DNA of 64,000 nt from NCBI GenBank assembly GCA_947164605.1, contig CAMUXE010000005.1, positions 82,863-146,862 on the forward strand, read 5' to 3'. Under the pieces are notes generated by a model. It saw only the letters and a program-made list of their open reading frames with translations. It ran no database searches and was not told where the DNA came from. Source of the DNA: an uncultured Lachnospiraceae bacterium (GTDB taxonomy: Bacteria; Bacillota; Clostridia; Lachnospirales; Lachnospiraceae). Below are positions 45,457 through 54,512 of this stretch, one piece after another. Position numbers and translations under genes: made by a program. Position 1 is the first letter of the stretch. Each line of letters opens with the position of its first letter.

Positions 45457-46869
45457 TTATACTGGATAAGCCTTGTTCTTAGTGTCAGCGACACTGGCAT
45501 CAACTTTTGTCTCCTGAGCAGCTCTGTACTTAAAGAAATCAGTAGCAACTTCTGGGAAGAGAGCGTATGTGAGCACATCCTCATCCTGCTTCTTGTACTG
45601 TTTTACAACTGCAGAGTTCTCAAAGCCTTCAAGCTGTGGCTTGATATGATCAGCAGGTCTGTCTGTCATCTGCTTCTCGCCCTTCTTTAGAACTTTAGCC
45701 ACAACATCAGAATTCATAGGCTTGATTGTCTTACCAAACTCACCAGCTACAAGCTTGTGAGACTCCTTTGGAACCATCTTGTATCTCTCGCCTGTGAGAA
45801 CATTCATAACTGCCTGAGTACCAACAATCTGTGATGAAGGTGTAACGAGTGGTGGTTCACCAAAGTCCTTACGAACTCTTGGAACTTCCTCAAGAACCTC
45901 CTCAAGCTTATCATCCTTGCCAGCATCATGAAGCTGCTTGATAAGGTTTGAAAGCATACCACCAGGAACCTGATACTTGAGAGTGTTAATATTTACGCCG
46001 AGAACCTTTGTAGATAAAAGTCCTGACTTAATGCACTCTTCTCTGTATGGTGTGAAGTAGTTAGAGATTTCGATAAGCTTATCGAGATCAAGACCTGTAT
46101 CAAACTCTGTTCCCTGAAGAGCTCTAACCATAACCTCTGTTGATGGCTGAGATGTTCCAAGGGCAAATGGAGTTGATGCAGTATCAATAATGTCAGCACC
46201 AGCCTCGATTGACTTCATATAAGTCATTGAAGCCATACCTGATGTGTAATGAGTATGCATCTCAATTGGAAGCTTAGTTCCTCTCTTTAAGGCCTGAACA
46301 AGCTTTGTAGCCTCAGCTGGAACAAGTAAGCCAGCCATATCCTTGATACAGAGTGAATCTGCACCGAGAGACTCAACATCATTAGCAAGCTTCTCCCAGT
46401 AATCAAGTGTGTAGGCATCGCCCAATGTGTAGCAAAGAGCTATCTGAGCATGTCCTCCCTCTTTCTTAGTAGCCTTTACAGCTGTCTCAAGATTTCTGAT
46501 ATCGTTAAGGCAGTCGAAAATTCTGATTATATCAATACCGTTAGCAACAGACTTCTGAACAAAGTACTCAACTACGTCATCAGCATAGTGATTATATCCT
46601 AAGATATTCTGTCCTCTGAAAAGCATCTGAAGCTTTGTGTTCTTAAAGTGACTCTTAAGCATTCTAAGTCTATCCCATGGATCTTCCTTAAGGAATCTTA
46701 AGCAGGCATCAAAAGTAGCACCGCCCCAGCACTCAACAGCATTGTAACCAACCTGATCCATCTTATCAAGAATTGGCTCCATCAACTCGCTAGGCATACG
46801 AGTAGCGATAAGAGACTGATGCGCATCACGAAGCACTGTCTCTGTAATTTTAACTTTAGAATTAGCCAT
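45457..46869 (-). CDS. oadA: Oxaloacetate decarboxylase alpha / pyruvate carboxyltransferase subunit
   Basis: A 470-residue carboxyltransferase with a TIM barrel. Marks are ITETVLRDAHQSLIATR, the metal-binding ...DMAGLL and MHTHYTSGMA, and RGQNILGYNHY. It lacks the C-terminal biotin domain of full OadA/PycB; the carrier is a separate gene here. It should move a carboxyl group between oxaloacetate/pyruvate and biotin. AAGGAG lies 6 nt upstream. Last gene of the five-gene operon. Confidence 0.94.
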   Translation of the reverse strand: MANSKVKITETVLRDAHQSLIATRMPSELMEPILDKMDQVGYNAVECWGGATFDACLRFLKEDPWDRLRMLKSHFKNTKLQMLFRGQNILGYNHYADDVVEYFVQKSVANGIDIIRIFDCLNDIRNLETAVKATKKEGGHAQIALCYTLGDAYTLDYWEKLANDVESLGADSLCIKDMAGLLVPAEATKLVQALKRGTKLPIEMHTHYTSGMASMTYMKSIEAGADIIDTASTPFALGTSQPSTEVMVRALQGTEFDTGLDLDKLIEISNYFTPYREECIKSGLLSTKVLGVNINTLKYQVPGGMLSNLIKQLHDAGKDDKLEEVLEEVPRVRKDFGEPPLVTPSSQIVGTQAVMNVLTGERYKMVPKESHKLVAGEFGKTIKPMNSDVVAKVLKKGEKQMTDRPADHIKPQLEGFENSAVVKQYKKQDEDVLTYALFPEVATDFFKYRAAQETKVDASVADTKNKAYPV

Positions 46870-46947
46870 TATTATCTCCTTATCTTTAAGGCAATAGCCT
46901 TTATATCTATTGCCTTATTAAACTTATTAAGAATTCTTTTCCCAAAC

Positions 46948-48099
46948 TTACATTACACCGAACATAGCCATAAATGTTCCGGCTGCAACCGCAGTACCGA
47001 TAACACCTGCAACGTTAGGTCCCATAGCATGCATGAGAAGGAAGTTTGAAGGATCTGCCTGAGCACCAACCTTCTGTGAAACTCTCGCAGCCATAGGTAC
47101 TGCTGATACACCAGCTGAACCTATAAGTGGATTAATCTTACCCTTTGTAACAAGGCACATAACCTTACCAAGAAGGATACCAGATGCTGTACCAAAGGCA
47201 AATGCTACTAATCCGAGGGCTACAATCTTTAATGTATCCCAGTTAAGGAAAGCCTCTGCGCTAGTTGTAGCACCTACACTAGTACCAAGGATAATTACTA
47301 CAATATACATAAGTGCGTTAGAAGCAGTATCTGAAAGCTGCTTAACTACACCACTCTCCTTAAAAAGGTTACCCAACATAAGCATACCAACAAGTGGTGC
47401 TGTTGTAGGAAGGATAAGAACAACTACTACTGTAACAACGATTGGGAAGATAATCTTCTCAAGCTTAGATACTGGTCTTAACTGCTCCATCTTTATGCAA
47501 CGCTCCTTCTTTGTAGTAAGGAGTTTCATGATTGGTGGCTGAATGATTGGAACAAGTGACATATATGAATATGCCGCAACCGCAATTGGTCCTAAATACT
47601 TAGTCTGTCCAAGCTTACCAGCAAGGAAGATAGATGTAGGGCCATCAGCACCACCGATAATTGAAATAGCTGCAGCAGCCTTATCTGGGAAGCCCATAAG
47701 TACTGCAATGATGTATGCGGCAAATATTCCGAACTGAGCAGCAGCACCGAGCAAGAAGCTCTTAGGATTTGCTATCAATGGTCCAAAATCTGTCATAGCA
47801 CCTACACCAAGGAATATCAATGATGGAAGGATACTCCACTCATCAAGGAGATAGAAGTAGTGAAGGAGTCCACCTACACCGCTGTTAGAATCTTCGATTG
47901 AGAGCATAATATCAGGATACATGTTAACAAGTAACATACCAAATGAAATAGGCACAAGAAGTAATGGCTCATAGCCCTTCTTGATAGCCAGGTACAAGAA
48001 CAGGAATGCAACTAAAATCATCAAATAGTTGCCCCATGAAAGTCCAAAAAAAGCAGACTGATGTACGAGGTTGCCCAATGTTTCTATAATATAGCTCAT
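46948..48099 (-). CDS. Na+-translocating decarboxylase beta subunit
   Basis: A 383-residue polytopic membrane protein (about nine to eleven TM helices). Marks include the aspartate-bearing GVGAMTDFGPLIANP, IIGGADGPTSIFLAGKLG and SAGVSAVPMAARVSQ. It decarboxylates carboxybiotin and pumps Na+ out. The family covers OadB, GcdB and MmdB, which cannot be told apart by eye; gene content allows either. Confidence 0.95.
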   Translation of the reverse strand: MSYIIETLGNLVHQSAFFGLSWGNYLMILVAFLFLYLAIKKGYEPLLLVPISFGMLLVNMYPDIMLSIEDSNSGVGGLLHYFYLLDEWSILPSLIFLGVGAMTDFGPLIANPKSFLLGAAAQFGIFAAYIIAVLMGFPDKAAAAISIIGGADGPTSIFLAGKLGQTKYLGPIAVAAYSYMSLVPIIQPPIMKLLTTKKERCIKMEQLRPVSKLEKIIFPIVVTVVVVLILPTTAPLVGMLMLGNLFKESGVVKQLSDTASNALMYIVVIILGTSVGATTSAEAFLNWDTLKIVALGLVAFAFGTASGILLGKVMCLVTKGKINPLIGSAGVSAVPMAARVSQKVGAQADPSNFLLMHAMGPNVAGVIGTAVAAGTFMAMFGVM

Positions 48100-48134
48100 T
48101 TACGACCTCCAAATTTAAGTTCGTTTTTTAATAA

Positions 48135-48494
48135 TTAGTTAAGAGTTACAAGAACCTTACCTGACTCTACTGAATCACCAACGCTGCACTCAACTGAAGC
48201 AACCTTGCCGTCCTGTGGAGCTGCAATCTCGTTTTCCATCTTCATAGCCTCAAGTACGCAAAGTACATCACCCTTCTTTACAGAAGCACCGACTGAAGTG
48301 TTAACCTTCAAAATCTTACCCTGCATAGGAGCTGAAACCTTAACAGCGCCCTGTGTGCCTGTACTTGCTGCAGCCTTTGGTGCTGCTGCTACTGGAGCTG
48401 CCTTAGCTGCTGCTACTGGAGCACCACTTGTCTGACCTTCTTCAACTGTAACATCATACACATTACCATTAACTGTGATTGTATAATTCTTCAT
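48135..48494 (-). CDS. Biotin carrier protein of the decarboxylase
   Basis: A 119-residue protein. A short N-terminal segment (YTITVNGNVYDVTVEEG), an Ala/Pro-rich linker (about 25-45) and a biotinyl domain with VLEAMKMENEI, whose middle lysine takes biotin. It carries the carboxyl group to the beta subunit. It is the only biotin carrier in the operon, so both carboxyltransferases presumably share it. Confidence 0.96.
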   Translation of the reverse strand: MKNYTITVNGNVYDVTVEEGQTSGAPVAAAKAAPVAAAPKAAASTGTQGAVKVSAPMQGKILKVNTSVGASVKKGDVLCVLEAMKMENEIAAPQDGKVASVECSVGDSVESGKVLVTLN

Positions 48495-48524
48495 AAATTC
48501 TCCATTCCGCTGTATTTCAGCATA

Positions 48525-49364
48525 TTATTTTCTTCTAATAATGGATCTAACTCTCAGATTATCTGAGCTAGTTCCCTCATACGCTGCAATAGCAGCACTT
48601 ATTACTGCAACAATTTCAGTATCATCACTTACATCTACGCCAGCGGCATCTGAAGCATTTGCCTTGGCATCTGACTTAGAATCTGACTTATCGCCACTCT
48701 TCTTACCAATTACATTTACATACTTGATAAGTGAAATAACGAAGGCCATAAATATAAGTACTACGAATACAGTACCCATTCCGATTACTGTGTTAAGAAG
48801 GGCTTTTTCAACCTTCTCAGCAGTTGTAAATGTAGGATTTACAGCAACTGAAGCAACTGAGAAATCCTCGTTGAAAATGAATTCAAAAGTACAATCTCTC
48901 TTAAGATAAGATGCCTCAATTGTTACTGTGCAAAGCTGTCCAGTCTTTTCATTGAGCTTTGTAGAAACTCTCTTTATCTCTTTTAATCCATCAAGATCCT
49001 TACGGCTCTTAATCCAACCATTATAGAATTCAACTGTAGCAGCATTCATTCCATTAGGATTAACACCATAGTTGTCATTGCTATCTTCATTGTTCTTATC
49101 TTCAGGAATCTTTTTTGCCTCTGAGACAGGATCAACAGCTGACTGTGCATACTTAGTAATCTCCTCATCTGAGAGCTTATCAAGTACCTTTACAGAGTCA
49201 ATAGACCACTGTTCAAGTGAAGCAGCCTTTGCGTGAAGGCTGGCAACTTTTATCGCTTCCTTTGTATCATTAACCGAAATGCTCTCTCCGCATCCAGTTA
49301 CTGAGAAGACAAGTGTCATGATAGTTAACAATAACAAAATCTTGCTAAACTTAATTTTTTTCAT
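48525..49364 (-). CDS. OadG-like gamma subunit with lipoprotein N-terminus
   Basis: A 279-residue protein in an odd arrangement. A signal peptide with lipobox VTGC (cysteine ~25) leads an extracytoplasmic domain of ~150 residues, then one TM helix (about 190-212: TVFVVLIFMAFVISLIKY) and a short cytoplasmic tail ending in the OadG mark VAVISAAIAAYEG. Ordinary OadG has just the TM and tail. The external domain resembles the DUF3887 type loosely. GGAG lies 6 nt before ATG 49364. It presumably holds the membrane complex together. Confidence 0.82.
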   Translation of the reverse strand: MKKIKFSKILLLLTIMTLVFSVTGCGESISVNDTKEAIKVASLHAKAASLEQWSIDSVKVLDKLSDEEITKYAQSAVDPVSEAKKIPEDKNNEDSNDNYGVNPNGMNAATVEFYNGWIKSRKDLDGLKEIKRVSTKLNEKTGQLCTVTIEASYLKRDCTFEFIFNEDFSVASVAVNPTFTTAEKVEKALLNTVIGMGTVFVVLIFMAFVISLIKYVNVIGKKSGDKSDSKSDAKANASDAAGVDVSDDTEIVAVISAAIAAYEGTSSDNLRVRSIIRRK

Positions 49365-49392
49365 AACTATCTCCAATCTTGTCAATTATATA

Positions 49393-50841
49393 TTATACTG
49401 TACCGTGCTTTTTAGCTGAGACAGCTCCACTCTTTGTGAAAAGCATCTCAAAGGCAGCAGCAATATACTTTCTTGTATCGCAAGGATTGATGATAGTATC
49501 AACATATCCTCTAGCAGCAGCTGAAGCAACACTTGACTGAAGTGCAGCATACTCATCAGTCTTTTCAGCAATGAAAGCTGTCACATCCTCAGATCCTGCA
49601 AGCTCATCAGCATAGATAATCTTTACTGCTTCACTGGCATCCATCATTCCAATGCTTGCATCAGGCCAAGCATATGTAAGATCAGCACCGATTGACTTTG
49701 AATTCATAGCTACATAAGAGCTACCAAAAGCCTGACCAGTAATAACATTTACCTTTGGTACATCAGCGCTTGCAAATGCATATGTAAGCTCTGCTACAGC
49801 CTTAGCAATTGACTTCTCAGCCTCAAGGCTTGAATCATATCCCTTAACTGAAGTGAGTGAAAGAACAGCAATGCCAAAAGCATTACAGAACTTTACAAAA
49901 TGAGCTGCTTTTCTAGCACCATCTGGTGTGAGAACTGGCTCAAACTTCTCAGCGATTTCGCCATCTTCGTCGTAAGAAACTGTTCTGTTTGCAACAGCTC
50001 CAACAGTCACGCCGTCAATCTTAATGAATGCTGTCACCATATCTTTTGCAAAGAAAGGCTTAGCCTCGATAAGAGTACCATCATCAGAAATATCAGCAAG
50101 GGCAAGGGCTGGATCAGCTATTTCAGCCAAAAGATCTGGGCATGTTCTGTTGAGATCATCTGTAGACTCAGCAATTGCCTCGCTTCCATTGTTTGCAGGA
50201 AGTACTGAAACAACCTGTCTGATTCCGTTAGCAATGAGTTCCTCATCACCATAGTAATCAATCATACCGGCCTCAGCCATAAACTTAGCACTTGAAGTAT
50301 CAAGCTTTGCCTTATAGTTTCCATCTATTGCATTAGGACTGTTAACGAAAAGGCTGCCATTCTCCTCATCCATAAATACAAAGTCTGAAAGCTCGGCCAA
50401 TACTGCAAGTCCACCACCACACTGGCCATATATAGCTGTAATCTGTGGTACAACGCCCGAAGCATCAGACATCTTTTTATAAATAGAGCCGAATCCGCTC
50501 AAAGCATCAGTTGCTTCCTGAAGTCTGATTCCTGCGCAATCGATAAGACCAATTACTGGAGCTCCCATATTAAGAGCCATGTCATAAATTGAAGCAATCT
50601 TTTTTGCATGCATTTCGCCAATACTACCATTCATAACTGATGCATCCTGGCTATAAATGTAAACAAGATTACCATTTACTACTCCATAACCGGTAATAAC
50701 GCCGTCAGACGGAGCCGATTCTTTGGCTAAGTTAAAATCTGTTGCTCTGGCTCTAACCTGAGCGCCGATTTCAACAAAACTGTTGTCATCAAGGATAGAT
50801 GCAATTCTATCTCTAGCTGACATTGATGATGTATTACCCAT
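49393..50841 (-). CDS. CoA carboxyltransferase (MmdA/PccB-like) subunit
   Basis: A 482-residue crotonase-fold carboxyltransferase. N-terminal ACOCT half: ARDRIASILDDNSFVEIG and GSIGEMHAKKIASIYDMA; GQCGGGLAVLAELSDFVFM is a typical oxyanion loop; C-terminal half: GDSSYVAMNSKS-like GQAFGSSYVAMNSKSIGAD. It should move a carboxyl group from an acyl-CoA such as methylmalonyl-CoA to biotin. It heads the operon, with AGGAGG 8 nt upstream. Exact substrate is not readable. Confidence 0.93.
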   Translation of the reverse strand: MGNTSSMSARDRIASILDDNSFVEIGAQVRARATDFNLAKESAPSDGVITGYGVVNGNLVYIYSQDASVMNGSIGEMHAKKIASIYDMALNMGAPVIGLIDCAGIRLQEATDALSGFGSIYKKMSDASGVVPQITAIYGQCGGGLAVLAELSDFVFMDEENGSLFVNSPNAIDGNYKAKLDTSSAKFMAEAGMIDYYGDEELIANGIRQVVSVLPANNGSEAIAESTDDLNRTCPDLLAEIADPALALADISDDGTLIEAKPFFAKDMVTAFIKIDGVTVGAVANRTVSYDEDGEIAEKFEPVLTPDGARKAAHFVKFCNAFGIAVLSLTSVKGYDSSLEAEKSIAKAVAELTYAFASADVPKVNVITGQAFGSSYVAMNSKSIGADLTYAWPDASIGMMDASEAVKIIYADELAGSEDVTAFIAEKTDEYAALQSSVASAAARGYVDTIINPCDTRKYIAAAFEMLFTKSGAVSAKKHGTV

Positions 50842-50880
50842 CTCATAGACCTCCTAGTTCTTGATATAACTGTTGTCTAT

Positions 50881-50908
50881 TTTATAACAAACTAGCCTAA
50901 AAAACAAG
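50881..50908 (-). promoter_or_regulatory. Candidate promoter of the Na+-pump operon
   Basis: TATAAA (50886-50881) with CTTGTT 16 nt upstream on the minus strand, 40 bp before the start of the CoA carboxyltransferase gene. Weak match. Confidence 0.4.
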
Positions 50909-50995
50909 AAAAAAACTATATATAATACACAATAGAGAGCAGTTATAAACATACAATTAATTTTATTAACATTTAAATTTAGATATTAGATTTTT

Positions 50996-51736
50996 TCAAT
51001 CTTTGCTTTCCACCAAGACACACCAGCCCCTTGAAAGTTCAATAAAAGCCTGCCTTTCCTTTATCTCATTGCTCTGTGTCAGGCTGAGTCCTTGTTCTAA
51101 CAAACTGAATTCTTTGATATCATATTCCATACCCCATGTCCTCACATAACAATCAGGGCTCATGGGTATAAGGCTTACGAAATCCCCATACTGCTTGTCT
51201 TTATCCAGCTTTGCCGCCTTACCACTATCCAAAAGGTATATCTTATTGTGCTCGTCAAATATACAAGCATCAATTTCTTTTTTTAATGCAAGTTTCATAA
51301 TTGAAACATTTGTCAAAGTATGGTCAAATCTACTTCCAGTGGCAGCGAGCAAATCGATGCTGTCATGTTGATCCTGACTTCTGTCATGTTGATTCTGACT
51401 TCTGTCATATTGATCCTGACTTCTGTCATCTTTAGTCTGCTCTTCTCTTTTATTTTCCTCAAGAAGCTCTATAGCCTTCCTCAGCGCTATCTCCGTATCT
51501 GTATAGTCCTTTTTTCTCGGATATTTGATTATATTCTCATCATCCCTAATTTGATCATAGATCTTAGAATCAAGAGAATCATAATCACCCAGTATAAGAT
51601 TTGGCTTAAGCCCTAAGTCTAACAAATGCTCCAAACCGCTATCTGCAGCAATTATATAATCATACTTTCTATCTTTTAGAAATTTTCCAGCCCAGTCAAG
51701 CTTCAAATTTCCGCCGCTCATAATCAATATCTTCAT
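50996..51736 (-). CDS. thiN: Thiamine pyrophosphokinase with repeat insertion
   Basis: A 246-residue ThiN. Family marks: AADSGLEHLLDLGLKPNLILGD, the DS motif GDYDSLDS, KDYTDTEIAL, and AATGSRFDHTLTNV. It makes thiamine diphosphate from thiamine and ATP. Between the two catalytic halves it carries a hydrophilic insertion of three 7-residue repeats (DRSQDQH type), absent from ordinary ThiN and likely a surface loop. ATG 51736 has AAGGAG 6 nt upstream. It stands apart from the usual rsgA/rpe neighbours. Confidence 0.93.
   Translation of the reverse strand: MKILIMSGGNLKLDWAGKFLKDRKYDYIIAADSGLEHLLDLGLKPNLILGDYDSLDSKIYDQIRDDENIIKYPRKKDYTDTEIALRKAIELLEENKREEQTKDDRSQDQYDRSQNQHDRSQDQHDSIDLLAATGSRFDHTLTNVSIMKLALKKEIDACIFDEHNKIYLLDSGKAAKLDKDKQYGDFVSLIPMSPDCYVRTWGMEYDIKEFSLLEQGLSLTQSNEIKERQAFIELSRGWCVLVESKD
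51361..51430 (-). repeat. 21-bp coding tandem repeat in thiN
   Basis: Three full copies plus 7 bp of a 21-bp unit encode DRSQDQY, DRSQNQH, DRSQDQH. The copies differ at only one or two bases, implying recent expansion. The frame is preserved. Confidence 0.9.
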
Positions 51737-51782
51737 AGCCTTCTCCTTACAATTTGAACACAATTATATCACATTTGTTTAA

Positions 51783-51811
51783 TTGCAAAATACGTCTTTT
51801 TAACGTATACT
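51783..51811 (+). promoter_or_regulatory. Promoter of the two-TM unknown gene
   Basis: TTGCAA (51783-51788), a 17-nt spacer and TATACT (51806-51811), 33 bp before the start codon. Confidence 0.65.
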
Positions 51812-51844
51812 ATCCTAAGAATTCATATTTGAAAGGATTTAATC

Positions 51845-52414
51845 ATGAAGAAATCAGAAGAAACCAAGATTGAAACTATACTCGAAAAAGAGGAAGAAGG
51901 CGAATTCATCCACGAGCTCACCTCAGGTAAAGTATATGAGCAATCAAAGGAAGTTTACTCAAACAACTTTTCTACAGCAGTAACCTTCATATCTTTCTCA
52001 ATCATAGGTCTTTTAGTCTTAGTACTTAACGACTTAAAAGTTTTTAAATTTTTAAACGTCAGCGGAGCTCAGGGTATTGTAACCCACCTTTCTTTTATCA
52101 TCGTCTTTGGCATTTGCTTAATTATCGGTCTTAAATCTTTAAAAATAGCCAATAAGGCCAAGAAAAACATTGAGAATGAAGAAAAAAATGACAATGAAAT
52201 AAATGAGTTTTTAAAGAACAATTACTCAATTGAACTTATCGATAAGGAATGTGATTTTGCTCCAGATTATGCTGAGGAAATGCGTTATTTCGATCGTGCT
52301 AATTTTCTCAAAAATAAAATCAAAGAAGAATTCCCATCAGCTTCAGATGAGGAGATTGATTACATAATTGACCAGTATTTGAATCAGGATACTGATGAAA
52401 GCAGTCAGGCTTAA
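51845..52414 (+). CDS. Two-TM membrane protein of unknown function
   Basis: A 189-residue protein. An acidic N-terminal region precedes two TM helices (about 42-63 and 80-100), then a charged helical C-terminal region with RANFLKNKIKEEFPSASDEE. The layout is like a small membrane protein with cytosolic ends. GAAAGGA lies 7 nt before the ATG. It is a plus-strand singleton between thiN and the polyamine-type operon. Family not recognised. Confidence 0.72.
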   Translation: MKKSEETKIETILEKEEEGEFIHELTSGKVYEQSKEVYSNNFSTAVTFISFSIIGLLVLVLNDLKVFKFLNVSGAQGIVTHLSFIIVFGICLIIGLKSLKIANKAKKNIENEEKNDNEINEFLKNNYSIELIDKECDFAPDYAEEMRYFDRANFLKNKIKEEFPSASDEEIDYIIDQYLNQDTDESSQA

Positions 52415-52425
52415 TTAAGCCTTTT
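52407..52425 (+). terminator. Short palindromic terminator-like hairpin
   Basis: AGGCTTAATTAAGCCT (52407-52422) overlaps the stop codon and is followed by TTTTAA. The stem is only 6 bp with an AATT loop. Confidence 0.45.
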
Positions 52426-52510
52426 AATCCATTAATAATATAAGGGCCGCTTGACCTGTGTCGCAAGAATGCCTTTCTAAATTCACAAATTTACAATCCA
52501 TTTTATCATA

Positions 52511-52541
52511 AAAAAGGTTGGCATCATGATGATTGCCAACC
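52511..52541 (-). terminator. Terminator of the polyamine-type operon
   Basis: The stem GGTTGGCA/TGCCAACC (52516-52541) is followed on the minus strand by TTTTTTATG, 9 bp past the stop of the spermidine-synthase-like gene. Confidence 0.82.
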
Positions 52542-52549
52542 CACTTAGT

Positions 52550-54052
52550 TTAATCCCAGCGTTCTACCGCCTTGTTGTAATATTCCATCAATACTGGTTT
52601 TGTCAGTCTGTTTATCTCTACATCATTAGCAATCTCATCTTTGCCAAATTTAAATAAAGCAGACACATTATCCTTAGTCAAATACTTGGTTTCAACATCA
52701 AAATCAATATTTTCCGACAAGTCCTGCCTGCTTGCCATATTGAATCCCCAATCACCGAAAGCTGGGACCTGCAAGTGATAATTCTTTACTTTAAAGCCCT
52801 CACTCTCAATTGTTTTGCTGACACACCAATAGGCCTTTGGTGCATAGTAAGGACTTGTCGATTGAACCACCAAAACTCCCTCATCTTCCAAACTTGCCTT
52901 GCACATGCGATAAAAAACATTAGAGTATAGTTTGTTTAAGACCTCACTGTTGGGATCTGGCAGATCCACAATAATCAAATCATACTTTTCTTTGTTATTC
53001 TCCAAATACTCATAAGCATCATAATTAATGACATGCAATTTTTCTGATTTTAGGCTATTCTGGTTAATCTTTGTTATATTGGGATTGGTGCTGCAAATCT
53101 TTGTCATCTCAGAATCAAGGTCTACAAGGTCTATTTTTTTTACATCATTATATTTCAAAATTTCCCTTGCGGCCAATCCATCGCCACCGCCTAGGACCAA
53201 AATATTATCCTTTTTTTTGATTTCATTCATCGGAATGTGGACAAGAGCCTCATGATATCTATATTCATCCTCGGTAGAGAACTGACAATTTCCATCGATA
53301 TAGAGTCTCACATCATCTCTATGTTTTGTCATAACAATCTTTTGGTACTGGGTCTGTTCAATCAATATTATGTTATCTCTGTAGAGGCCGCCTTCTATCC
53401 AGTTAGATATATTGTTTGAAAAGACCATACCACATATCATTATGATGCCAAGACCTATGCCTACCGTTCTTAAAGTCTTTATCCCCTCCACTCTCTTTCC
53501 ATATTTAAACATGATAAGCAAAGAAGCTACAATATTTAAGAATCCAGCCAAAAACGAGGTACCAAAGTAGCCCAATCTAGGCAATAAGAGCAAAGGAAAG
53601 GCAATTGATCCCACCAAGCCTCCAATGTAATCAAATGAAAAGATGGATGAGAGTGTCAACTTGAGATTGCTCTCATCATCCTCTATAATTCTTGTCATCA
53701 CAGGGATTTCAGCACCTGCGAGTGTACCTATTGCTATAATTTCAAGGTACATTACAGTCTCATAGGCCTCAACATACAAATTTGCCATAAAGAGAGTCAG
53801 TGAGCTAAAGCCACCCACTATAGCTATCAAAAGTTCTATCAGGACAAATATTTTGAAAAGCTTTTTGTTCAAGAACCTGGAAATATAAGAGCCAAGTCCC
53901 AAAGATGCCATATATAAGCCTATGGTTATTGAATACTGTAGGGTACTGTTTCCCAATAAATATGAGCTAACCGCTGATATAATCAGTTCATAACACATAG
54001 AACATCCTGAGATAATCAGGGTAGTCAACATTAGTAATCTGTATTTTTTCAT
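52550..54052 (-). CDS. Membrane-fused spermidine synthase-like protein
   Basis: A 500-residue fusion. About residues 1-210 hold seven TM helices; the soluble C-terminal half has a spermidine synthase fold, with SAM/dcSAM-binding VLGGGDGLAAREIL, acidic LVDLDSEM and catalytic-type YDLIIVDLPDPNSE, and the family end PAFGDWGFNMASR. It should transfer an aminopropyl group, or a related one, at the membrane. Acceptor unknown. Unusually, no clear ribosome site precedes the ATG. Last gene of the operon, 19 nt after DUF350. Not ordinary soluble SpeE. Confidence 0.9.
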   Translation of the reverse strand: MKKYRLLMLTTLIISGCSMCYELIISAVSSYLLGNSTLQYSITIGLYMASLGLGSYISRFLNKKLFKIFVLIELLIAIVGGFSSLTLFMANLYVEAYETVMYLEIIAIGTLAGAEIPVMTRIIEDDESNLKLTLSSIFSFDYIGGLVGSIAFPLLLLPRLGYFGTSFLAGFLNIVASLLIMFKYGKRVEGIKTLRTVGIGLGIIMICGMVFSNNISNWIEGGLYRDNIILIEQTQYQKIVMTKHRDDVRLYIDGNCQFSTEDEYRYHEALVHIPMNEIKKKDNILVLGGGDGLAAREILKYNDVKKIDLVDLDSEMTKICSTNPNITKINQNSLKSEKLHVINYDAYEYLENNKEKYDLIIVDLPDPNSEVLNKLYSNVFYRMCKASLEDEGVLVVQSTSPYYAPKAYWCVSKTIESEGFKVKNYHLQVPAFGDWGFNMASRQDLSENIDFDVETKYLTKDNVSALFKFGKDEIANDVEINRLTKPVLMEYYNKAVERWD

Positions 54053-54071
54053 TTATGCCACATTTTCTAGT

Positions 54072-54494
54072 TTACTGAATAACTCCACTTACAAGGAAAG
54101 CAATTCCAACAAAGATACCAAAAACCATTATTCCAGCAGCTTCATTGCCCGCCTCAAGTTCCTTATTAAAATTAAATTTCCTGTTCACAATATCTACAAT
54201 AAAATAAGCAAGTACAAAAGCTACAATTCCGATAGCAGAGAATACTGCAGTGTTCCCTACTCCCTTGAGTAATTCTTCAGCATCTGATAAGTGAATTGTA
54301 ATAATGGCAGAACGGATGATAAAGCCAAGTCCCATATATATGCCTGCTGAAACCCAGCCGATAGCCTTGTTGCCATTTTTAATTTCTGCTGGAAAGTCTG
54401 CAGGGATTACTAAATCAACCAAAAAATAGCCAATCATCATCACTGAAAGGCCTACACCCAAATATACTAAAGTTTCGATTATTGTATTTAACAT
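54072..54494 (-). CDS. DUF350 membrane protein
   Basis: A 140-residue protein with four TM helices in two internal-repeat halves (DLVIPADFPAEIKNGNKAIG; DIVNRKFNFNKELEAGNEAAG). DUF350 proteins (E. coli YjfL is one) have no known function but often occur with spermidine synthase-like and DUF4178 genes. AAGGAG lies 6-7 nt upstream. Between DUF4178 (gap 18 nt) and the spermidine synthase-like gene (gap 19 nt). Confidence 0.9.
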   Translation of the reverse strand: MLNTIIETLVYLGVGLSVMMIGYFLVDLVIPADFPAEIKNGNKAIGWVSAGIYMGLGFIIRSAIITIHLSDAEELLKGVGNTAVFSAIGIVAFVLAYFIVDIVNRKFNFNKELEAGNEAAGIMVFGIFVGIAFLVSGVIQ

Positions 54495-54512
54495 AATTTT
54501 TCTCCTTTAAAA

